From Deltaproteobacteria bacterium (GTDB lineage Bacteria; Desulfobacterota; JAENJC01): a stretch of 12,891 nucleotides of DNA. The DNA lies in the NCBI GenBank assembly GCA_016844545.1, contig JAENJC010000104.1, forward strand, positions 1-12,891, written 5' to 3'. The notes under the pieces were generated by a model. The model did no database searches and was not told where the DNA came from. It saw only the letters and a program-made list of their open reading frames with translations. Numbering within the stretch: position 1 is the first letter of the stretch; each line of letters starts with the position of its first letter. A program made the translations under genes and the position numbers. Of this stretch, positions 7,796 through 12,891 are shown piece by piece.

Positions 7796-7824
7796 ATATT
7801 AGCCAATATGAAGATAGGAGTCAA
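7796..7824 (-). promoter_or_regulatory. Sigma70-type promoter of the DUF507-radical SAM-galT-rng cluster
   Basis: On the minus strand TTGACT (7824-7819) and TAATAT (7801-7796) are spaced by exactly 17 bp. The expected start, near 7789, leaves a short leader containing the GGAGG Shine-Dalgarno. This is among the best promoter matches in the window. Confidence 0.65.
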
Positions 7825-7885
7825 TATTATACTCTTTAGAGCGGGCTTGCTTCAGATACAAGGGGGTAAAATTATCTTTTATCCC

Positions 7886-7914
7886 TTGACCTTCAACCCC
7901 ATTTTATCTAAACT
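7886..7914 (+). promoter_or_regulatory. Candidate promoter of dut, near-leaderless
   Basis: TTGACC (7886-7891) and TAAACT (7909-7914) are 17 bp apart. The -10 box ends 9 nt before the dut ATG, so transcription would start about 2-3 nt before the codon. The absence of any Shine-Dalgarno is consistent with this. Confidence 0.5.
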
Positions 7915-7923
7915 TAACCCGTT

Positions 7924-8325
7924 ATGGAAAGGATAGATGTAAAGATAAAGAGGGTGAGGGATGGAGGTGACATAACACTTCCCAGGTATATGACCTCTCA
8001 TTCCGCAGGGATGGATCTGTATGCGGATGTAGTGGGAGAGATAATCCTCCAGCCTATGGAGAGGAGGCTGATCCCTACCGGGATTGCCATAGCCCTGCCC
8101 GATGGTTTCGAAGCGCAGATAAGGCCCAGGAGCGGTCTTGCCATAAATCATGGAATAACCCTTTTAAACTCTCCAGGCACCATTGATGCCGATTACAGGG
8201 GAGAGATATCTGTGATAATGATAAACCTTGGCGATAAACCCTTTATCGTAAAAAAAGGCGACAGGGTCGGCCAGATGGTGATAAACAAGATTTACCATGC
8301 CGCATGGGATACGGTCGGTTTGTAA
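7924..8325 (+). CDS. dut: Deoxyuridine 5'-triphosphate nucleotidohydrolase lacking the C-terminal motif V
   Basis: dUTPase hydrolyses dUTP to dUMP and pyrophosphate, limiting uracil in DNA and supplying thymidylate synthesis. It works as a trimer. The 133-residue product shows motif I AGMDLYA, motif II RPRSGLA, motif III GTIDADYRGEISVIMINLG with the catalytic Asp, and motif IV KGDRVGQMV. It then ends HAAWDTVGL and stops. The usual tail carrying motif V (GGFGSTG), which closes over the active site of a neighbouring subunit, is absent. The other two frames beyond the stop do not supply it. The XRE gene ends 10 bp beyond, in convergent orientation. Activity may be reduced. The start fits the family N-terminus. 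Confidence 0.93.
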   Translation: MERIDVKIKRVRDGGDITLPRYMTSHSAGMDLYADVVGEIILQPMERRLIPTGIAIALPDGFEAQIRPRSGLAINHGITLLNSPGTIDADYRGEISVIMINLGDKPFIVKKGDRVGQMVINKIYHAAWDTVGL

Positions 8326-8335
8326 CAACTCCCGG

Positions 8336-8704
8336 TTAAAGCCCTTTGTTTCTAATGGCAACCTCAGCCGAGAGTATCGTCTTATAGTGATTAACAACTG
8401 CGTCCGGCAGCTTGTCTAAGAGGGCAATGATCTCCTTATAAATGCGGCTTCTTTTCCCGTATGCAGTAACAGATTCAGCTACCTTTGCCGAAGGTTCCTT
8501 CCCCTTTTCAAACAGCACGGAGATTTTAACGCCAAGGGCCTTGGCAATCTTTTCAAGTGACTTCTTTGTAAATCCCCGTTTTCCATTTTCGATATAATTG
8601 ATATGACCCTGTGTCAGGTCGCATCTAAAGGCCAGCTCTTCCTGTGTAATATTCAAATTTTCCCTAAGCCTGCGGATATTGTCCCCAACGATATTGTTTA
8701 TCAT
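8336..8704 (-). CDS. XRE-family helix-turn-helix transcriptional regulator
   Basis: The 122-residue protein has an N-terminal Cro/C1-type HTH at about residues 6-62 (IRRLRENLNITQEELAFRCD, then GHINYIENGKRGFTKKSLEKIAKALGV). A C-terminal helical region of about 55 residues of unknown role follows, probably for dimerisation. It is divergent from the exported beta-barrel-like gene at 8826. A perfect 6-5-6 inverted repeat sits inside its own promoter, so autorepression is likely by inference. No Shine-Dalgarno precedes the ATG, and the -10 box is only 8 nt away. It is convergent with the truncated dut, with only 10 bp between them and no terminator seen. Confidence 0.9.
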   Translation of the reverse strand: MINNIVGDNIRRLRENLNITQEELAFRCDLTQGHINYIENGKRGFTKKSLEKIAKALGVKISVLFEKGKEPSAKVAESVTAYGKRSRIYKEIIALLDKLPDAVVNHYKTILSAEVAIRNKGL

Positions 8705-8712
8705 TGGAAGGA

Positions 8713-8741
8713 ATAATATAACATACAGTTATAATGGACAA
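8713..8741 (-). promoter_or_regulatory. Promoter of the XRE gene, near-leaderless
   Basis: On the minus strand TTGTCC (8741-8736) and TATTAT (8718-8713) are 17 bp apart. The -10 box ends 8 nt before the ATG, so the transcript would start at or within a base or two of the start codon. Confidence 0.5.
8717..8733. promoter_or_regulatory. Inverted-repeat operator candidate TATAAC-N5-GTTATA
   Basis: TATAACATACAGTTATA is an exact inverted repeat with 6-bp arms and a 5-bp centre. It occupies the spacer between the -35 and -10 of the XRE promoter. The half-site GTTATA recurs at 8784-8789, overlapping the -10 of the divergent beta-barrel gene, and at 8810-8815, just before its Shine-Dalgarno. The natural candidate ligand is the XRE protein encoded next to it. 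Confidence 0.55.
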
Positions 8742-8764
8742 AGGCTCAAAGTCATATTATTTTC

Positions 8765-8793
8765 TTGACAATTATGACTATGGGTTATACGAT
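8765..8793 (+). promoter_or_regulatory. Sigma70-type promoter of the beta-barrel-like gene
   Basis: A perfect -35 TTGACA (8765-8770) and a -10 TACGAT (8788-8793) are spaced by 17 bp. This is the strongest promoter match in the window. The -10 overlaps a GTTATA half-site. Confidence 0.7.
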
Positions 8794-8825
8794 AAATTTA
8801 CTATCTTTTGTTATAAGGAGGTACT

Positions 8826-9470
8826 ATGCTAATCAGAATATTTGCTTTACTGATTACCTGTTGTCTTGCAGTGCCATGTGTTGTTTTTGCCGAGCTTAAC
8901 ACAGATTTACGCATTAAATTAGGAAGCGCTGCCGGAGTAGAACAGGTAGACGCTACGAATATAGGATTAGGACAGATTGATACGAACCCAAGAAGTAGCG
9001 GCAATTTTCAAATAGACCTCGCTATTAGCCAAAAGCAGGAAGCGGGAGCGTTCTTTGTTGGTAGTCTTGGATTGTTTGGAAGATCACATTCAGGACACTA
9101 TGGTGCTCTCCCTACAGATATTAAATATGATGCAGGGGGGATTAGTGGTGCTGCCGGAGTTGGTGTTAAGGCAAGTGAGAATATTCACTTTGAAGGTAAA
9201 CTGGAGATTGGTATTGGTTCAGGAAAACCAACCCTGACTACTCCCGGTTTTATTTGGAATACTGTTAATGAGGGGATATATTCTTCCGCATCGCTGATTG
9301 TAGGAGGGTATTATACTGTCGCTAAACCAGGTCTTCAGATTGGCCTAGAGCTTGGAACCCAGTCGTTTATTGGCAATTTTCAAATCTGGAATAACGCGGG
9401 ATATTGGGTTGATAGTAACGTAAAAGGTAGTGGTGGTATAGCCAACCTGGTGTTCGGGTATCAATTCTGA
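8826..9470 (+). CDS. Exported, probable outer-membrane beta-barrel protein of unknown family
   Basis: I do not recognise the family. The 214-residue product starts with a signal peptide (MLIRIFALLITCCLAVPCVVFA, likely cut after about residue 22). The mature part is rich in Gly, Ser, Asn and alternating hydrophobic residues (AGAFFVGSLGLFGR, GISGAAGVGVKAS, FEGKLEIGIGSG, LQIGLELGTQSFIG) and ends LVFGYQF. A terminal Phe after alternating aliphatics is typical of outer-membrane barrels recognised by BAM. About 190 residues would make 8 strands. The start is set by AAGGAGGT (8815-8822), spaced slightly short. It has its own strong promoter and is divergent from the XRE regulator that may control it. 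Base composition looks more AT-rich and AGG-poor than the left-hand genes, consistent with accessory DNA. Confidence 0.75.
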   Translation: MLIRIFALLITCCLAVPCVVFAELNTDLRIKLGSAAGVEQVDATNIGLGQIDTNPRSSGNFQIDLAISQKQEAGAFFVGSLGLFGRSHSGHYGALPTDIKYDAGGISGAAGVGVKASENIHFEGKLEIGIGSGKPTLTTPGFIWNTVNEGIYSSASLIVGGYYTVAKPGLQIGLELGTQSFIGNFQIWNNAGYWVDSNVKGSGGIANLVFGYQF

Positions 9471-9542
9471 TTATGGAATTAAACCGAAAGACTCCGTGTT
9501 GTGGAGATTATTTATTTTATTATTTTGAAACAAACCCTCTGG

Positions 9543-9567
9543 ATTCCGGCCTAAAGACTGTCGGAAT
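9543..9567. repeat. REP-like hairpin remnant
   Basis: ATTCCG (9543-9548) and CGGAAT (9562-9567) form inverted arms in the context TCTGGATTCCGGCC...GTCGGAATGACA. This resembles the intergenic CTGGATTCC...GGAATGAC palindromic repeats common in many proteobacterial and related genomes. The resemblance is from memory; only one copy is present here. Confidence 0.45.
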
Positions 9568-9669
9568 GACAAACAGCGAGTTTCACCAAAAGGAACTAGG
9601 GTCTTTACTCTTGACATATATCATAGAAAGTTAAAAAGATAGACCTGACCCCAAAGTTTCCAAAGTTTG

Positions 9670-9689
9670 ACCCTTATCATAATAATCCT
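9670..9689 (+). repeat. 20-bp direct repeat, left copy
   Basis: ACCCTTATCATAATAATCCT is identical to 10500-10519, which is codons 4-10 of rmuC. The copies bracket the nucleotidyltransferase cassette on 9690-10499. A chance 20-bp identity in a window of this size is unlikely. Confidence 0.85.
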
Positions 9690-9761
9690 AAAATTGAATT
9701 CCGGTGACACGATACCTATTTTACCTGAATAACTTGAAATAGCTGGAGATGACAACGCCTC

Positions 9762-9774
9762 GGCCAGGCTGGCC
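9762..9774. repeat. 13-bp near-perfect palindrome downstream of the nucleotidyltransferase gene
   Basis: GGCCAG-G-CTGGCC lies 4 bp beyond the stop of the minus-strand nucleotidyltransferase gene. The 1-nt centre is too tight for a normal RNA loop, so a few inner pairs would open. No U-tract follows on the minus strand, so a classical terminator is doubtful. Confidence 0.35.
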
Positions 9775-9778
9775 CTCT

Positions 9779-10249
9779 TCATTTCTTCTTTTTCAGTTTC
9801 TCTTTGATTATCTTAAGATATTCAATGTCTTCCGCGTCCTTGGCCGAAAGGGTTTTCTTGCAAGCCTTCAGAGCAATCAGATCGTCTATTGACGGGACAT
9901 GGACGATAAATCCGGTGGGGTCTTTTAGGGATACCGCCTTTTTGTAACACTCCTCAAATTCTACGGAACATCCTTCTTTGGTAGACATCTTTTTTACAAA
10001 GAAGGCATCTATCTTTTCTTCTTCTGCATAAAAGACAACCAAAGGCCTATTTTTTGCGTCTCCTCCATACTCAAAGCCCAGCGAATCGGCAATTTTAAAG
10101 AAATCTTTCCTTTGTGCAGGGTCTATCCAAAAATCGAAGTCAAAGGAAACAAGGGGAGAACCATATATAGTAACGGCCTGTCCCCCTATGAGGAGATACC
10201 TTATGCCTCTCTCCTCAAGTTCATTTATAAGGTCTTCCAGGTTAAACAC
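9779..10249 (-). CDS. Nucleotidyltransferase-fold protein (MNT/AbiEii/DUF6036-like), possible toxin of a two-gene module
   Basis: The 156-residue protein has the minimal nucleotidyltransferase fold: YLLIGGQAV (Gly 22-Gly 23), then FDFDFWID with the metal-binding pair Asp 37 and Asp 39, a third acidic candidate in KIDAFF (Asp 81), and a PSIDDLIALK helix (119-128) seen in related stand-alone nucleotidyltransferases. It ends in a Lys-rich tail. Such proteins transfer a nucleotide to protein or RNA targets, and several are toxins or antitoxins; the substrate here is unknown. It starts with GTG at 10249 inside the last codons of a 50-codon upstream ORF (8-bp overlap), so its translation is probably coupled to that ORF. 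The flanking 20-bp direct repeats suggest acquisition as a cassette. Confidence 0.8.
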   Translation of the reverse strand: MFNLEDLINELEERGIRYLLIGGQAVTIYGSPLVSFDFDFWIDPAQRKDFFKIADSLGFEYGGDAKNRPLVVFYAEEEKIDAFFVKKMSTKEGCSVEFEECYKKAVSLKDPTGFIVHVPSIDDLIALKACKKTLSAKDAEDIEYLKIIKEKLKKKK

Positions 10250-10394
10250 CTTTAGCCGTCCCCTTTAACGCAAGGCCTTTAAGCTTTCTCGTCCTTTGTA
10301 AATTCTTTCTCGCAATCCGTATCCGCTCAAGGATGGTGAACCTTGAAAACCATTCGACATTTTCCAGTTTCGCCTTGTCTATTGCTTTTTTCAT
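10242..10394 (-). CDS. Small basic protein of unknown function, overlapping the nucleotidyltransferase gene
   Basis: A 50-residue ORF starts at ATG 10394 (MKKAIDKAKLENVEWFSRF) and ends KGTAKGV at TAA 10244-10242. It is strongly basic and probably helical (TILERIRIARKNLQRTRKLK). The 8-bp overlap with the GTG start of the nucleotidyltransferase gene, together with a plausible promoter directly upstream, argues that it is a real gene. The pair has the layout of a toxin-antitoxin module (small first gene, overlapping second gene). I do not recognise the family, and the antitoxin role is a guess from context. No Shine-Dalgarno is visible. Confidence 0.6.
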   Translation of the reverse strand: MKKAIDKAKLENVEWFSRFTILERIRIARKNLQRTRKLKGLALKGTAKGV

Positions 10395-10402
10395 GATTTC
10401 AA

Positions 10403-10431
10403 ATTTAACATATCTTTACCGGCAGTATCAA
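10403..10431 (-). promoter_or_regulatory. Candidate promoter of the small ORF/nucleotidyltransferase pair
   Basis: On the minus strand TTGATA (10431-10426) and TTAAAT (10408-10403) are 17 bp apart. The -10 ends 8 nt before the ATG of the small ORF, implying a transcript with almost no leader. Confidence 0.4.
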
Positions 10432-10454
10432 CTTAATTAAAGTCAGTGTTTATC

Positions 10455-10484
10455 TTGCCTATGCTACAGTAATTTTGGTAGTAT
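10455..10484 (+). promoter_or_regulatory. Candidate promoter of rmuC, leaderless
   Basis: TTGCCT (10455-10460) and TAGTAT (10479-10484) are 18 bp apart. The -10 ends 6 nt before the rmuC ATG, so the expected start point is the start codon itself. The only Shine-Dalgarno-like bases (AGG at 10487-10489) are 1 nt from the ATG, too close to work. Confidence 0.4.
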
Positions 10485-10490
10485 GCAGGT

Positions 10491-11588
10491 ATGGACGTAA
10501 CCCTTATCATAATAATCCTCGGGTTTGCTCTGTTAGCCGTCATCCTGATATACGGGATATCTTTGATCCTGAAAAGACAGAAGGAGGATCAGGCCCCGCT
10601 CCTTCTGCAGCAACAGATAGATGCCTTAAGGGAGCAGGTGAGGCTCAGCCTTGAAGGTAGTTCCAATGCAGCAAACATGCAGATGGGGCAGCTAAATTCC
10701 AACCTCTCCAACCAGTTTAACCAGCTTCTCTCCCAGGTGAACCTAAGACTCAAGGAGTCGTCAGAGCTTATTCAGAAGACTAACCAGGGGCTTGGGGAGA
10801 GGATGGACGGTGTCACCAGGGTCTTTGGTGATGTGAAGGGTTCCCTGGGGAAGTTGGATGAGGCGTCTCAGAGGATATTTGAGGTGGGGAGGGACATATC
10901 GGGGCTCAAGCAGATACTCCAGGCACCGAAGATAAGGGGAGGGTTGGGGGAGCTGTTTCTGGAAAACCTCCTTTCCCAGATGTTGCCAACCGAGCATTAT
11001 ACCTTACAACACCAGTTCAAGAGCGGTATCAAGGTGGATGCTGCAATCAGGCTCGGCGGCAGTCTGATACCGGTTGACGCCAAGTTCCCCTTGCCCGCGT
11101 TCCAGAAAATCCTGGACGCCCAGGATGACGCTGAAAGGAAGGCAGCCAGGACCATATTCACTAAGGACGTAAAGAAACGTATAGACGAGGTATCAAAGTA
11201 TATCCTGCCGGATGAGGGGACATTCGACTTTGCCCTCATGTACATCCCTGCGGAGAATGTCTATTATGAGGTCATCACCAGGGATGGGGAGGAGGCAATA
11301 GCCGACTATGCCCTTGCAAGAAAGGTCATACCTGTCTCTCCAAACACCATGTACGCCTATCTTCAGGCCATAGCCCTCGGCCTGAGGGGGATGAAGATAG
11401 AGGATCACGCAAAGGAGATCAGCGACACCCTCGGAAGGTTAAAGGGCGATCTGGGCCGCTTTAAGGAGCATTTCGACACCCTTGGGAAGCACCTGAATAA
11501 CTCCAGGAGCAAATACGACGAGGCTTCATCTGTGCTTGCGAAGTTTGAGGCAAAGCTGGAAGGGATTGAGAGTGGAAATGAGGGGTAA
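10491..11588 (+). CDS. rmuC: RmuC-family protein (DNA recombination/rearrangement-limiting nuclease-like)
   Basis: RmuC proteins limit inversions at short inverted repeats and have a PD-(D/E)XK-like domain; their biochemical activity is not firmly known. The 365-residue protein has one N-terminal membrane helix (TLIIIILGFALLAVILIYGI, residues about 4-23). A long coiled coil follows (about 27-135, LLLQQQIDALREQV...). The conserved RmuC core comprises APKIRGGLGELFLENLL, KVDAAIRLGGSLIPVDAKFP (an acidic-Lys nuclease-like signature), FALMYIPAENVYYEVI and VSPNTMYAYLQAIALGLRGM. The length is typical. Codons 4-10 are the right copy of the 20-bp direct repeat also found at 9670. It is convergent with fabF, with a shared hairpin between them. 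Confidence 0.93.
   Translation: MDVTLIIIILGFALLAVILIYGISLILKRQKEDQAPLLLQQQIDALREQVRLSLEGSSNAANMQMGQLNSNLSNQFNQLLSQVNLRLKESSELIQKTNQGLGERMDGVTRVFGDVKGSLGKLDEASQRIFEVGRDISGLKQILQAPKIRGGLGELFLENLLSQMLPTEHYTLQHQFKSGIKVDAAIRLGGSLIPVDAKFPLPAFQKILDAQDDAERKAARTIFTKDVKKRIDEVSKYILPDEGTFDFALMYIPAENVYYEVITRDGEEAIADYALARKVIPVSPNTMYAYLQAIALGLRGMKIEDHAKEISDTLGRLKGDLGRFKEHFDTLGKHLNNSRSKYDEASSVLAKFEAKLEGIESGNEG
10500..10519 (+). repeat. 20-bp direct repeat, right copy (within rmuC codons 4-10)
   Basis: Identical to 9670-9689. Here the bases encode the Thr-Leu-Ile-Ile-Ile-Ile start of the RmuC membrane helix. The right-hand copy is therefore the functional context and the left-hand copy is the likely duplicate. 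Confidence 0.85.
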
Positions 11589-11591
11589 TCT

Positions 11592-11620
11592 ATAGAGACG
11601 CCCCGGCGTGGCCTCTCTAT
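11592..11620. terminator. Bidirectional hairpin terminator between rmuC and fabF
   Basis: ATAGAGA (11592-11598) pairs with TCTCTAT (11614-11620). After one C-C mismatch, GCC (11600-11602) pairs with GGC (11610-11612) around a 7-nt loop. The structure starts 4 bp after the rmuC stop and ends 7 bp before the fabF stop. It is followed by T-rich sequence on the plus strand, so it can serve both convergent genes. Confidence 0.65.
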
Positions 11621-11627
11621 TATGTAT

Positions 11628-12863
11628 TTATTCTAACTTCCTGAATATCAGCGTCCCGTTTGTCCCGCCGAAGCCGAAGGAGTTGGACATGGCAACCCGA
11701 ACTTCCTTTTTCTTGGCCTGGTTCGGTGTACAGTCCAAGTCGCACTCAGGGTCCAGATTTTGAACATTTATTGTCGGTGGGATTATCCCGTCCCTCATGG
11801 AGAGGGCAGATATCACAGCCTCCACGCCTCCTGCTGCTCCGAGGAGGTGACCTGTCATCGACTTTGTGCCTGAGACAGAGAGTTTATAGGCATGCTCTCC
11901 GAATACGCTCTTTATCGCCCTTGTCTCTATGGCATCAGCCATGGTTGACGTGGCATGAGCGTTGATGTAGTCTACCTCTTCCAGCTTTATGTTATTGCTT
12001 CTCATTGCCATCTTCATGCATCGGGCCGCGCCGTCGCCGTCTTCGGATGGTGCGGTTATGTGATAGGCGTCCGCGCTCATCCCGTAACCGACAACCTCTG
12101 CATATATCTTTGCACCCCTTGCTTTTGCAAACTCAAGTTCTTCGAGGACAACTACCCCGGAACCCTCACCCATGACAAATCCGTCCCTGTCTTTGTCGAA
12201 AGGACGGGATGCCGTCTCAGGCGAATCGTTCCTTGTAGATAGGGCCTTCATGGCGTTGAACCCGCCTATACCGAGAGGGCATATTGTCGCCTCTGTCCCG
12301 CCGGCTATCATAGCTACCGCATCACCAAGCTGGATGAGCCTTGCCGCATCACCTATACAGTGGGTTCCAGTAGCACATGCCGTTACAGCTGCAGAATTGG
12401 GGCCTTTTGCGCCGAACCGTATGGAGATTATTCCAGATGACAGGTTTATAAGTACCATCGGAATAAAGAATGGAGATATCCTTTTGGGGCCCTTTTCAAG
12501 CACAATCTTGTGATAGGTCTCGATTGCAGGGAGCCCTCCCATCCCCGCCCCGACCATCACTCCGACATTATCAGCAATATCCGGGGTGATCATGAGCCCG
12601 GAGTCGTCCATGGCCATCTGGCTTGCAGCTATGGCGTACTGGATGAAGGTGTCCATCTTCTTGACTTCTTTAGGCTCTATGTAGGTTTCTGGATTAAAAC
12701 CCTTTATCTCGGCGGCTATCTGGGTCGGATATTCCGAGGCATCAAACCTCGTAATCTTGCCGACACCGCACTTGCCGGCCTTCAGGGCCTCCCAGGATTC
12801 CCCGGTAGTGAGACCCAGCGGAGTAATCATACCAACGCCTGTTATGACAACACGTTTCTTCAA
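11628..12863 (-). CDS. fabF: Beta-ketoacyl-[acyl-carrier-protein] synthase II
   Basis: FabF condenses malonyl-ACP with a growing acyl-ACP in type II fatty-acid synthesis. The 411-residue protein, the usual length, begins MKKRVVITGVGMITPLG. It carries the catalytic triad: Cys 163 in TACATGTHC, His 303 in NAHATST and His 339 in KSMTGHLLGAAGG. The final NSFGFGGTNGTLIFRK motif is also present. The start is TTG at 12863, supported by AGGAG (12871-12875) 7 nt upstream. In many genomes acpP lies directly upstream; the window ends before it could be seen. KAS II (FabF) is favoured over KAS I (FabB) by the overall motif set. Confidence 0.96.
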   Translation of the reverse strand: MKKRVVITGVGMITPLGLTTGESWEALKAGKCGVGKITRFDASEYPTQIAAEIKGFNPETYIEPKEVKKMDTFIQYAIAASQMAMDDSGLMITPDIADNVGVMVGAGMGGLPAIETYHKIVLEKGPKRISPFFIPMVLINLSSGIISIRFGAKGPNSAAVTACATGTHCIGDAARLIQLGDAVAMIAGGTEATICPLGIGGFNAMKALSTRNDSPETASRPFDKDRDGFVMGEGSGVVVLEELEFAKARGAKIYAEVVGYGMSADAYHITAPSEDGDGAARCMKMAMRSNNIKLEEVDYINAHATSTMADAIETRAIKSVFGEHAYKLSVSGTKSMTGHLLGAAGGVEAVISALSMRDGIIPPTINVQNLDPECDLDCTPNQAKKKEVRVAMSNSFGFGGTNGTLIFRKLE

Positions 12864-12891
12864 AACTCAACTCCTTTTTTGGCTAAACCTT

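Larger units (their letters stand above)
9471..9778. other. Gene-free stretch with repeat remnants
   Basis: No convincing gene lies in these 308 bp. A weak hairpin (CTCC 9492-9495 with GGAG 9503-9506), followed by an AT-rich run, may end the beta-barrel transcript. Then follow a REP-like hairpin (9543-9567), an isolated TTGACA (9611-9616) without a good -10, and AGACCTGACCCC (9641-9652). A tandem CAAAGTTT pair (9652-9659, 9661-9668), a 20-bp repeat copy (9670-9689), AATTCCGGTGACACGATACC (about 9697-9716) and a tight palindrome at 9762-9774 complete the stretch. Confidence 0.6.

Noticed and set aside
9611..9640. Promoter from the TTGACA at 9611
   Set aside because: No acceptable -10 at 16-18 bp, and no gene follows on the plus strand until rmuC.

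Overview
The window reads as a chromosomal segment of a Gram-negative-type bacterium. Supporting signs are a predicted exported beta-barrel protein ending in Phe, heavy use of AGG for Arg and ATA for Ile, occasional TTG/GTG starts, and a tandem DUF507 pair next to an RNase G-type gene. This combination recalls Nitrospirota (Thermodesulfovibrio-like) or deltaproteobacterial lineages, but the placement is an impression and has low confidence.

Left part (1-7800, all minus strand): a likely co-directional cluster begins at a good sigma70-type promoter near 7796-7824. It reads two overlapping DUF507 genes, a large radical SAM/DUF2344 protein, galT, an RNase E/G-family gene, ksgA, mrp, and the start of an unidentified gene that runs off the left edge. 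RNase G, KsgA (16S rRNA dimethylation) and the radical SAM/DUF2344 protein suggest an RNA or ribosome-maturation theme. GalT is sugar metabolism and Mrp is Fe-S cluster loading. ksgA is broken: the SAM-binding glycine motif is missing and the frame shifts. A heptameric GGTC-type repeat forms a hairpin between galT and the radical SAM gene. The same repeat also sits in frame inside the radical SAM gene.

Middle part (7924-10490): a dUTPase gene that stops before its conserved last motif converges on an XRE regulator. The regulator is divergent from an exported beta-barrel-like protein, and GTTATA-type operator candidates lie between them. Next come about 300 bp of repeat remnants, then a small basic ORF overlapping a nucleotidyltransferase-fold gene, which is toxin-antitoxin-like in layout. 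A 20-bp exact direct repeat lies at 9670 and again inside the first codons of rmuC at 10500, bracketing the nucleotidyltransferase cassette. This stretch looks like an accessory or inserted region.

Right part (10491-12891): rmuC (plus) and fabF (minus) converge on a shared hairpin terminator. fabF starts with TTG behind a good Shine-Dalgarno sequence.

One recurring pattern: several genes without a Shine-Dalgarno sequence (dut, the XRE gene, the small ORF at 10394, rmuC) have a plausible -10 box only 6-9 nt before the start codon, which suggests leaderless or near-leaderless transcripts. No rRNA, tRNA, CRISPR array or intact insertion sequence was seen.
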